From Acholeplasmataceae bacterium UBA4853 (GTDB taxonomy: Bacteria; Bacillota_I; Bacilli_A; Acholeplasmatales; Acholeplasmataceae), in NCBI GenBank assembly GCA_002399815.1, contig DHEJ01000039.1, positions 3,349 to 60,243 of the forward strand: a stretch of 56,895 nt of DNA, written 5' to 3'. The translations under genes and the position numbers were made by a program. Positions 16,003 to 23,925 of this stretch are shown piece by piece. The notes beneath the pieces are model-generated. The model was given only the letters and a program-made list of their open reading frames with translations, was not told where the DNA came from and did no database searches. Each line of letters starts with the position of its first letter. Within the stretch, counting starts at the first letter, position 1.

Positions 16003-16938
16003 ATGAAACTTGGACGAAAAAAAGACATTTCAATTAAAGAGCATTACAAAACTGAAAAAGCATTCTCAAAATGGTTAGCATCAGATGATGGGGTTGAATA
16101 TTTAAGTGAACAGATTGGTGTGTCGCTTGAAAATCCAAGATTAGAAAACTCAGGTAATGGAAAGTTTCCTGTAGACATTACTTTTGAGTTTGAAATTCCA
16201 GATGAAGACGAACCGATTGTTGTGTGCGTGGAAAATCAGTTTGGTGCCACAAACCATGATCATTTTTCCAAGCTGATTACGTATGCAGCAAATTGTGATG
16301 CAAGATACGCCGTTTGGATTGCAGAAGAGGTACATCCAGATCATAAAAATGCAGTGCAATATTTAAATGAACACTTAGATGAAAAACTAAGAATTTTCTT
16401 ACTCAAAGCAAGCATGATGTCAATTGATGATTCTAATCCGATTTTGATATTGGATTCAGTAGTAGAACCTGAAGGTGGTATTGTCAAACCAGAAGCAAAA
16501 GGTACATTGTCTGAACTTAATGTTTTGCAGAATAGATTCTGGTTTTCATACAAAGAAAAGTGCAATGAATTAAAGAAAGAAAATTTAGCTCGTAGTAAAC
16601 CCTATCCACAACATTGGTATGATGTACGTGTTGGTAGTTCCAAATATCATATAACCATTTCAACATCAGCAAAAAGAAATCAGACAATCAAAGTGGGGTT
16701 ATGGATTCATGATGATATAGCATTGTTTTCTAAACTGTATGAACAAAAAGAAAAAATTGAAGCTGAATTTGGTCGCGAGTTAGATTGGCAAAACAAAGAT
16801 GAAAAGAAAGCAAGACATGTTTGGCATGTTGTAATAGATGATTTTGATATTTATGATGAAAGCAAATGGAATGATTATTTTGAAAAAATTATAACCGCTG
16901 TAGAAGAATATAGGGATATATTTTATAAGTATTTATAA
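16003..16938 (+). CDS. DUF4268 protein with PD-(D/E)XK nuclease-like N-terminus
   Basis: A 311-residue protein. Near residues 57-77 it has an acidic strand (PVDITFEFEIP) followed by VVCVENQFGATNHDHFSKLITYAA, the D...E-x-Q variant of the PD-(D/E)XK core with the TDH-x-H-x-x-K/Q-x-x-x-YAA segment typical of this group. The second half (about 170-311) matches my memory of DUF4268 (FW-x-x-Y, HWYDVRVGSSKYHI). It lies 64 bases after the C5 methyltransferase with its own -10-like TATAATAAAAT. It may be the cognate restriction enzyme; this is inferred from fold and position. Confidence 0.65.
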   Translation: MKLGRKKDISIKEHYKTEKAFSKWLASDDGVEYLSEQIGVSLENPRLENSGNGKFPVDITFEFEIPDEDEPIVVCVENQFGATNHDHFSKLITYAANCDARYAVWIAEEVHPDHKNAVQYLNEHLDEKLRIFLLKASMMSIDDSNPILILDSVVEPEGGIVKPEAKGTLSELNVLQNRFWFSYKEKCNELKKENLARSKPYPQHWYDVRVGSSKYHITISTSAKRNQTIKVGLWIHDDIALFSKLYEQKEKIEAEFGRELDWQNKDEKKARHVWHVVIDDFDIYDESKWNDYFEKIITAVEEYRDIFYKYL

Positions 16939-16960
16939 TACAACTTTTATAAAAAGTAGT

Positions 16961-16996
16961 AAAACGAGAGATTTTGTAATCTCTCGTTTTTTTAAT
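16961..16996 (+). terminator. Terminator closing the prophage early module
   Basis: AAAACGAGAGATT pairs with AATCTCTCGTTTT around a TTGT loop, and seven T follow. The stretch 16997-17172 between it and promoter P2 shows no ORF, only AT-rich DNA. Confidence 0.85.
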
Positions 16997-17172
16997 GAAA
17001 AAAGACTGGATGATTTGTCTGATTATATTTATAAGTTCTATAAGGTAAATATATTTTTAGAGCATTAATTCAGGTAAGTGATAGTCTTCCTTTTTTAGAC
17101 ATCTAGTGTCAATAATAATTGTGAATAAAATGTGTGTTTATTTATAAATACATAAATATTTTTAAAAAAGTC

Positions 17173-17203
17173 GGGGATTTTTTCTTTGTCAATCGTCTTA
17201 TTT
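17173..17203 (+). promoter_or_regulatory. ECF-type promoter P2
   Basis: GGGGATTT starts at 17173 and CGTCTTATTT at 17194, the same 21-base register as P1. It drives the lipoprotein and ABC transporter operon starting at 17330, after a long leader. Confidence 0.75.
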
Positions 17204-17235
17204 AGTGTAATTGACAGCAAAAATTAAATTATGAG

Positions 17236-17262
17236 GGAGTGGTTTAAAATGAGGGTTTGATT
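17236..17262 (+). promoter_or_regulatory. Conserved 5' leader with three-codon mini-ORF (copy 2)
   Basis: GGAGTGGTTT is followed by ATGAGGGTTTGATT, again Met-Arg-Val-stop (17249-17260), as behind P1. Flanking sequence is not conserved between the two leaders, so the element itself appears selected. Confidence 0.5.
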
Positions 17263-17329
17263 TTATTAATCAAGAAAACACTAATAGAGAAATAATGCTG
17301 TCAAAAATAAAATATGGAGGATAAATAGT

Positions 17330-17752
17330 ATGAAAATTAGAAAAATCTTATCAATGATATGTTTACTTACACTCTCTTTTGTTCTGGTTGCTTGCGGAAG
17401 TTCAGTTGATAATCCAATTCCTAGTGCAAATCAAGGAACATATGTATCCGAAGCTGAAAAATTAGGAGTAAAGGGCGAAATACGTGTTACAGAAACGACT
17501 GCTCAACTCATAGATGTATATGCATATGTTTCATCTAGTAATCAAGTAATTGGTTATGCTTTAGTAACAACATCACCCTTTGTTTTTGATTACACTATAA
17601 GTGGAAATACAGTTACAATTAGTGCTGATTTGAGTGGTAAGGCTGAAGATGCACAAGGAAATGTTTATAACATAACGATGCATTTTAGTGCAAAACTTAA
17701 TAGATCAACTAATATAATTACGCTTGGTGGAATAAATTATATCAAAAAGTAA
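17330..17752 (+). CDS. Small lipoprotein of the ABC transporter operon
   Basis: A 140-residue protein with a type II signal peptide ending in LVAC, then a short Ser/Asn/Pro linker and a beta-rich domain of about 100 residues with no family I recognise. GGAGG precedes the ATG. It is the first gene behind P2 and is separated from the ABC ATPase gene by a strong hairpin. In similar operons such a lipoprotein serves as substrate, adaptor or immunity factor for the MacB-type transporter; which applies here is unknown. Confidence 0.7.
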   Translation: MKIRKILSMICLLTLSFVLVACGSSVDNPIPSANQGTYVSEAEKLGVKGEIRVTETTAQLIDVYAYVSSSNQVIGYALVTTSPFVFDYTISGNTVTISADLSGKAEDAQGNVYNITMHFSAKLNRSTNIITLGGINYIKK

Positions 17753-17777
17753 CAAATCTTAAGCTAGTAAGATGATT

Positions 17778-17804
17778 GATGGCATCGATAATTTCGATGC
17801 CATC
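17778..17804 (+). other. Intercistronic hairpin without T run
   Basis: GATGGCATCGA pairs perfectly with TCGATGCCATC around TAATT. No T tract follows, so complete termination is unlikely. It may protect or attenuate the transcript between the lipoprotein and the transporter genes. Confidence 0.65.
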
Positions 17805-17823
17805 GATTAAATAGGAGGACAAA

Positions 17824-18492
17824 ATGATTGAAGTTAAGCATCTGAATAAACAGTATGGAAATTTTTATGCAATTAAGGATATTAATTTGAATATTAATGA
17901 AGGGGATTATATTGCGATTACTGGAAGATCTGGTAGCGGAAAATCAACATTATTTAATATTATTGGGGGATTAGATAGTCCTTCTTCAGGAGAAGTGAAG
18001 TATCGAAATGAAAATGTAGACAAATTTGATGATCAGAAAATTTCAAAATATAGAAACACAGTTATCGGATTCATATTTCAGTCGTACAACCTCGAGTTAT
18101 CATATACCGTATATCAAAATATAGAAATTCCACTATTGATATCAGGAATATCGAAAAAAAACCGTCATAACAGAATATTAGAAGTAGCAAAAAAACTGAA
18201 TATTGAATCAAAACTATATACCCCATCAAATAAATTATCCGGAGGAGAAAAGCAGCGTGTGGCTATTGCAAGAGCCTTGATTAATAATCCAAAGATTATT
18301 TTAGCAGATGAACCTTGTGGGAATTTGGATTCAACAAATTCTAAAGCAATACTAGATATATTTAAAGGATTGAATGATGACGGAATCACAATTTTGCTTG
18401 TAACTCATCAGATAACAGACGCAAAAGATGCAAAAAGAATTATTACTTTAGCGGATGGAGAGATACTTAATGAGCATATTGCAACTTTTTAG
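17824..18492 (+). CDS. ABC transporter ATPase, LolD/MacB type
   Basis: A 222-residue ATPase. GRSGSGKST (about 33-41) is the Walker A, the Q-loop is in FIFQSYNLELSYTVYQNI, LSGGEKQRVAIARAL (about 138-152) the signature, IILADEP the Walker B and LLVTHQ the H-loop. It energises the two FtsX-type permeases downstream at the membrane. AGGAGG precedes the ATG, and it overlaps the first permease gene by 23 bases. Transporters of this type move lipoproteins, peptides or antimicrobial compounds rather than small nutrients. Confidence 0.88.
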   Translation: MIEVKHLNKQYGNFYAIKDINLNINEGDYIAITGRSGSGKSTLFNIIGGLDSPSSGEVKYRNENVDKFDDQKISKYRNTVIGFIFQSYNLELSYTVYQNIEIPLLISGISKKNRHNRILEVAKKLNIESKLYTPSNKLSGGEKQRVAIARALINNPKIILADEPCGNLDSTNSKAILDIFKGLNDDGITILLVTHQITDAKDAKRIITLADGEILNEHIATF

Positions 18493-19597
18493 TTTTATAT
18501 ATAAAGAATTAAAAACTCAAAAATTATTATATACTTTATTTTTTATAATTTTACTGATTATGTATTCTATAACTATATCAACATTTTCTACTGCCATTTA
18601 TATACCACAAAAATATAAATCTGATATACAAATGAATTACCCTGAAGGTGTATCCATATCAGCAAAAGGGAATATTAATGAGTTAGTATCAATTGTATAT
18701 GATAAAGTAGATTTTTTAAATATTAATAATCATAAACTGCTTGAAAATATAGTTATAAGTAATGATTTAATGCAACACTCAAACAGTATAGGATTAGCAT
18801 ATAAATTTACTGATTATAATCTTGTCGATTATCAAATGATTCAAGGAGACTTTTGGAGCAGCCAAAGTAATGGTTCATTTGATATATGGATAAGTGAGTA
18901 TATTTCAGATTATTTGGGTGCTTTAATAGGACAAGAGATTATTTTTACAACTTTTAGTGATATTTCATTTTCTTTTATTATACGTGGAATTTATAAAACA
19001 GACTCCGGAACCGATTTTCTAATATCCGTAAAAACTCTTTTATTACTTTCTTCTATAGACTTAGATGGCAATGCAGTTATAGGCGTCAAAAATGTGTTAA
19101 AAATAAGAGATATAGCAAGTATATTAAGCAGTGAAGGATTTGATTATCTTGATTTTACAGGAATGGTTGATATGATAGAAGCGATAACTGCTTCTGAGAT
19201 ACTTTTTTGGTCATTAACCGTGATTCTATTTTTTGTTAGTGCCTTTATGATGAACACTTTTCTCTTGATGATTGTCAATAGTAGAGAAAAGACATATGGT
19301 TTATATAAAGCATTAGGTTTAAATAGTTCAACAATCTTGACTATTGTATTTTCTGTTTTAATATTGATTATTATTATGTCGATACTTTTTGGTATATGGG
19401 GATCAAAATTAATTAATTTGCATTATAGAGAATTAATCTACAGTTTATTTGAATTTGAAGTTGAGATAGCAATTTTGTGGTACATTCCAATTATAGTGTT
19501 TGTATTTAGTATAGTATTAGTGGTGAGCTGCTTGATTAGATACAAGTCAAAAATTAGTAAGACTACAGCCACATTAATCATGAGTGAGGAAAACTAG
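18470..19597 (+). CDS. FtsX-type ABC permease (first)
   Basis: A 375-residue membrane protein with the MacB/FtsX layout: one N-terminal transmembrane helix (about 17-38), a large extracytoplasmic domain (about 45-235) and three C-terminal helices, with the REKTYGLYKALGLN loop typical of FtsX permeases between the second and third. ATG at 18470 is preferred because GGAGAG lies just before it within the ATPase gene; the ORF is open back to 18455. It pairs with the next permease to form a heterodimer. Confidence 0.8.
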   Translation: MSILQLFSFIYKELKTQKLLYTLFFIILLIMYSITISTFSTAIYIPQKYKSDIQMNYPEGVSISAKGNINELVSIVYDKVDFLNINNHKLLENIVISNDLMQHSNSIGLAYKFTDYNLVDYQMIQGDFWSSQSNGSFDIWISEYISDYLGALIGQEIIFTTFSDISFSFIIRGIYKTDSGTDFLISVKTLLLLSSIDLDGNAVIGVKNVLKIRDIASILSSEGFDYLDFTGMVDMIEAITASEILFWSLTVILFFVSAFMMNTFLLMIVNSREKTYGLYKALGLNSSTILTIVFSVLILIIIMSILFGIWGSKLINLHYRELIYSLFEFEVEIAILWYIPIIVFVFSIVLVVSCLIRYKSKISKTTATLIMSEEN

Positions 19598-19598
19598 T

Positions 19599-20822
19599 AT
19601 GAAACTATATATGATATTCAAAATAGCATATCAAAATGTGAAAAACAGAAAAAAAACAGCAGTTAAATTACTTTTTTCTTTGATATCAATACTTATAATT
19701 ACTTTAACGTTTTCTTCATATAATATAGCAATTAACAATCAATACAAAGAAATACTAGAAAGTTCTGCATCAGTCAATTTTATAAGAATGAGTAATATAG
19801 ATTATATTTCAGACGACGACTACTCACATATTAAATCATTTACTGGTATTGAAGAAATAAAACATACTACGAGAAAGTACTACAATTATAATTTATATGA
19901 AGTACTTATTGAGAATAAAAGCATACAATACACAGAAGATATCAATCTAATATCTATTAATGATTCGCAACTTTTCTCTAATAATGAGATTAAAGAATTT
20001 GAGAAGCGTTTTCCAAACAGCAGTATTATCAATGGAAGTCAATTTATAGGGTTAGATGAAGTGATTCTATCATATGAAATTGCAAGTAATATTTTTGGCG
20101 ATATTAATAATATTTTAGGAAATAGAATCACTATTAAAAATAATAGTAATGAGATTATTATTGATAATTTAAAAGTGATTGGAATAACACATGAAAACTA
20201 TCATCACCTAGCAAGCAACTATCCAAGTTCAGACATATACATTAGCAAAAAAATGGATGACTTTTTAATTCAATATTTTGATCTGTATGTAACTGACTTC
20301 TCCGTTGGAAATGATGTGTTAAAAACCTTGAAAATTCATTTTATTAACGCAGATATAAGTATAAATTATTATGCTGCAGTAATAATTGCAAGAATAGAAT
20401 ATTTAAGAAATCAGCAGATATTGATCAATCAGATAATGTACTTCATAGGATTAGTTTTTATAATTGCCATTATTATGAGTACTATAACAAACACGCTTTA
20501 TGTTCTTAAAAAAAGAACTATTTACTTTGGTGTTTTAAAGGCGGTTGGAATGCAAATTAAAGATATTTATAAAGTTGTGTTTTTGGAAAATATAATCATT
20601 TTTATGGGGGCTATTGTTAGTTCTTTCACAATTTCATTAGCTATCATTGGTGTTATTTCGAATATCACAAATAGTATGTTAGGTGTTAGTTTAAGCTTAT
20701 TAGCCATTGATTACTTTACTATACTAATCATTCATATAGTAATTGGAATCATTTTTATGGCGGCACTATCTTTAATGCAGGTTCTATGTATAAAGAATAA
20801 AGAAGTTTTTAGGATAATATAG
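19599..20822 (+). CDS. FtsX-type ABC permease (second)
   Basis: A 407-residue membrane protein with the same plan as its neighbour: an N-terminal helix after the KNRKKTAVKLLF segment, an extracellular domain to about residue 275, then three helices with a LKKRTIYFGVLKAVGMQ loop. GAGGA in the end of the previous gene positions the ATG at 19599; an in-frame GTG at 19584 is less likely. With the ATPase and the other permease it forms a complete MacB-like exporter or mechanotransducer. Confidence 0.8.
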   Translation: MKLYMIFKIAYQNVKNRKKTAVKLLFSLISILIITLTFSSYNIAINNQYKEILESSASVNFIRMSNIDYISDDDYSHIKSFTGIEEIKHTTRKYYNYNLYEVLIENKSIQYTEDINLISINDSQLFSNNEIKEFEKRFPNSSIINGSQFIGLDEVILSYEIASNIFGDINNILGNRITIKNNSNEIIIDNLKVIGITHENYHHLASNYPSSDIYISKKMDDFLIQYFDLYVTDFSVGNDVLKTLKIHFINADISINYYAAVIIARIEYLRNQQILINQIMYFIGLVFIIAIIMSTITNTLYVLKKRTIYFGVLKAVGMQIKDIYKVVFLENIIIFMGAIVSSFTISLAIIGVISNITNSMLGVSLSLLAIDYFTILIIHIVIGIIFMAALSLMQVLCIKNKEVFRII

Positions 20823-20999
20823 GTAAATTTTTAGCATCAGATAAATAGTATTTAGTCGAATAGAGGTGATATCATAAATAATTGCATTTTAAATATAAGG
20901 AGGTGAAAAATAAATAGATTGTTTTAGGCATAGGAGTCACGAAAGATATATTTCTAATAATATTTATAAGGTGTAATAAAATTAAAAAAGGAGCTTTAA

Positions 21000-21701
21000 A
21001 TGAAACAAATAATTAAGATTTCATTGACTAAAAAAATAGTAGTAATCGTTTTATTATTACTAACTGGTATTATGTTTGGTACAAATTACGCATATGCGAA
21101 ATCAAAAGAATACAAAACTATACATTATAACTTGCTCTCTTCTGAAAAAATTAGTCATTTTTCTCATAGAACTGAATTGAAAGATCAAGTTATGTTAACT
21201 TCAGAAGATAAAAGTTTTGTATATGAACTTGGAGGTTTGGATTTAAAACAAGATACAATTTATGCTAAATCACATTCTATAGAAATTCAGATTACAAAAT
21301 ACGATTGGTATGTAGTAACATATGATGATGGAAGAAGTATTATTGCAGCAGATATAATAACTGGAGTTGAGAATCCTGAGATTGAAAGAATAACAGGGGC
21401 TTTTATATATGCTAAAAATAGTGGTAAGTATCTAGGTGAAGAGGGCAATATATTTGGAGTGAGTTTTGAAGAGTATGATGTATTAGAAGTTTTTTATATA
21501 TCTGAAGATTTCAACACATTGCATAAAGTATTTATATTACTGGATGAAGGCGTTTTTTCTATTATTTCAGAGTTATCCCAAGAGTTGATTTTAAACGAAG
21601 AAAATTTGGTTTCAGAAATAATTCAGGCCAGTTTGAGTTGGGAAAGAACATTTAAAAGTTCAATGCAAAAGGAAAAACAAGTTACTTCTGTTACTGATTA
21701 A
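21000..21701 (+). CDS. Secreted protein, N-terminal part of a gene interrupted by an in-frame TAA
   Basis: A 233-residue product with a signal peptide (hydrophobic run about 13-27, cleavage near YAYAKS). The remainder is acidic and beta-rich with no domain I recognise. The TAA at 21699-21701 is followed in the same frame by an open stretch of over 700 codons, so the original protein was probably about 950 residues, from 21000 to 23852. AAAAAGGAG precedes the ATG. No ECF promoter motif lies upstream; the gene may be read from P2 through the permease genes. Confidence 0.7.
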   Translation: MKQIIKISLTKKIVVIVLLLLTGIMFGTNYAYAKSKEYKTIHYNLLSSEKISHFSHRTELKDQVMLTSEDKSFVYELGGLDLKQDTIYAKSHSIEIQITKYDWYVVTYDDGRSIIAADIITGVENPEIERITGAFIYAKNSGKYLGEEGNIFGVSFEEYDVLEVFYISEDFNTLHKVFILLDEGVFSIISELSQELILNEENLVSEIIQASLSWERTFKSSMQKEKQVTSVTD

Positions 21702-23852
21702 TATGTAAGATCTCATATAGAATTGGGATTGGATAACAGTTTAACTCAGACAGAAATGTCGTATGGTTCATTTGCAAATAGTGCACAAACTGTTATTATG
21801 AATTCATATGATAACTATACTAATTCTGATGGCATATTGAATGATTATGCCTCTGTATATCGTAGGAAAAACCATAAGTATTACGTTGGAGGAGCAGAAA
21901 TTGCGACATCTGATGATCCAATAATAAACCTTATTCCAAGAAATCTTTTTATTACAAGAGGAACTTATTCATATATTGGTTTAGAATATGGTTTTTATAT
22001 TAAAACATATCAAGATTATGGTAATGATAATATTTCTGAATTTATTCTTTTTGATATCACAAGAACTGAATTGTATCCTGAAAGATTAAGCAATGATGCA
22101 CCCATTATAAAGATTAACCCCGTTTACTCAGGATCGGCTATGTACGACTATAGCAGAAAAGTGATTCATGAACCATTTTCGATTGATACATATTTAGCAT
22201 TGGCAAATATCAATGTTAAAGTTGGTCTAAGAAACTATGATCAATTGAATATTGATGATTCGGGATATAACAAATATAACGATTATGGAAACTTTTTTTC
22301 TTCATCATCAGTCACTGCAAAGGGTGAGGGAATAAAAAGAGACAAAACAAATGTTGATTTAAGTTTGCTAAAAATTGCTGTTGCAGGAGTGAAGTTTCTT
22401 ATACCTGGTCCAGTAGGAACCATTGTTAGCATGATTGGTAGACCCATATTGACTGCAACGGAATCATATTTTAATGGATATTACGCAAGTAATAGGGTTA
22501 GTTATCATAATTTAGAGAAACTCTCTGATGGTAGATATTTTGGGAATCAAACAACACTTGGAAACAATAATGCAAATAGTGTAATAAATAACTATGGCAA
22601 TTTACCTAAAGATTTAACAGCAGTTTTGGTTAATAATTCTCACAATACAAATACAAATTATCCGCTTCTTTATAAGAATAATACGGATTATTTTCAAGTT
22701 AGTTATTCATTAGCACAAAAAGATTCAAGTATTAACTGGAACACACTTGTGTCTACAGAAATTAGTTTAGATATATATCGTGATGACACAGGATGGTTTC
22801 TGTGGTGGACTACTGGAAGTTTATCACATATGGACTCTGTATATGGAGGTAAAATTGAATATTTCAATGAAAGTCCAAGTCATTCAAATGGTGGTAATAT
22901 AATTGAAGGATCGGTTATGCGTGCATTATTTAAAAATGGTAATGGAGTTGCATACAATCATTCTCATAATCCAGTTTTAGGTTCTTACCAAGATTTCTAT
23001 TTTACTCCGAATAGAACCTTCTCTTATGTGATTGAGACCTTCAATCGTGTTGGAGATCCTTATTTGAAAATTTTTGATGTAAATAACAATTTAATTGCAT
23101 TTAATGATGATGGTGCTAACAATTTAAACTCACGCATAAATATTACATTGAATAGTGGGCAAACATATAGAATAAGAGTTTCTACATATTCATATAAATC
23201 TGGCTCACTAAACTTCATTGTTAGGAAAAATGGAGATATACAAGAAGCACAAGGCACAAACTTAAATTCATTATCTACCACAGTAAGTAATGATGCAATT
23301 TGGTATGAGTTTACAGCAAAAACAAATGATTATTATACATTTTACACAACAGGGACTGCAGATTCCTACCTAACGCTTTATGATGCCAGCTATAATCAAT
23401 TATCTTTTAATGATGATGGTGGAACAAATCGAAATGCTCAAATAGATATGTATCTATTTAAAGGAAAAAAATACTATATTAAAGCTAGTACTTTTGGAAT
23501 GCAATCAGGAAATTTTAATTTACACGTAAATAGGCAGGAAACCATAAAAATTGATGAATTATATACATTTAGTGAAGTGTATTATAACAGTAGTGGTGGA
23601 TTTCCAGAGTTCTATAGATTTATACCAGCACAAACGAAGAATTATGTTATTGAAACATATCGGTATGAAGGAGATCCAGTTTTAAGCATTTATGATGAAA
23701 ATATGATTTTAATTGCAAACAATGATGATGGAGCAGGAAATTCAAATGCTCGATTGTCCCTTCAATTAACTGCTGGAAAAATCTATTATTTTAGAGTGAG
23801 AAGCTTTGGAAGTTCAGCAGATGGATATGGATATGTTAGATTATTAGAATAA
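21702..23852 (+). CDS. PPC-domain secreted protein, C-terminal part after the in-frame stop
   Basis: Open in the same frame as the preceding signal-peptide ORF. The first possible starts are a TTG at 21723 and an ATG soon after, without a convincing ribosome site. It has no signal peptide of its own. From about residue 400 it carries three copies of a PPC-like beta-sandwich (each with a Y-D/D-V-N start, FNDDG or NNDDG turn, an N-A/N-S-R strand and a Y-x-I-R-V or Y-x-F-R-V end). A hydrophobic segment near 220-245 (KFLIPGPVGTIVSMIG) lies in the N-terminal half. Such domains often accompany secreted proteases. Similar domains occur in the protein at 32017. Confidence 0.7.
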   Translation, partial: YVRSHIELGLDNSLTQTEMSYGSFANSAQTVIMNSYDNYTNSDGILNDYASVYRRKNHKYYVGGAEIATSDDPIINLIPRNLFITRGTYSYIGLEYGFYIKTYQDYGNDNISEFILFDITRTELYPERLSNDAPIIKINPVYSGSAMYDYSRKVIHEPFSIDTYLALANINVKVGLRNYDQLNIDDSGYNKYNDYGNFFSSSSVTAKGEGIKRDKTNVDLSLLKIAVAGVKFLIPGPVGTIVSMIGRPILTATESYFNGYYASNRVSYHNLEKLSDGRYFGNQTTLGNNNANSVINNYGNLPKDLTAVLVNNSHNTNTNYPLLYKNNTDYFQVSYSLAQKDSSINWNTLVSTEISLDIYRDDTGWFLWWTTGSLSHMDSVYGGKIEYFNESPSHSNGGNIIEGSVMRALFKNGNGVAYNHSHNPVLGSYQDFYFTPNRTFSYVIETFNRVGDPYLKIFDVNNNLIAFNDDGANNLNSRINITLNSGQTYRIRVSTYSYKSGSLNFIVRKNGDIQEAQGTNLNSLSTTVSNDAIWYEFTAKTNDYYTFYTTGTADSYLTLYDASYNQLSFNDDGGTNRNAQIDMYLFKGKKYYIKASTFGMQSGNFNLHVNRQETIKIDELYTFSEVYYNSSGGFPEFYRFIPAQTKNYVIETYRYEGDPVLSIYDENMILIANNDDGAGNSNARLSLQLTAGKIYYFRVRSFGSSADGYGYVRLLE

Positions 23853-23864
23853 ATACTAGCTTTG

Positions 23865-23899
23865 GACTACTCCAGGCGATTTTATCGTCTGGAGTGGTC
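23865..23899 (+). terminator. Strong intercistronic hairpin
   Basis: GACTACTCCAGGCGAT pairs with ATCGTCTGGAGTGGTC over 16 positions with a few G-T pairs, loop TTT. It is followed by TTAAAT rather than a T run, so it is a weak terminator or a transcript-stabilising hairpin before the next ABC gene. Confidence 0.6.
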
Positions 23900-23925
23900 T
23901 TAAATATAAGGAGATAAACTATTGT

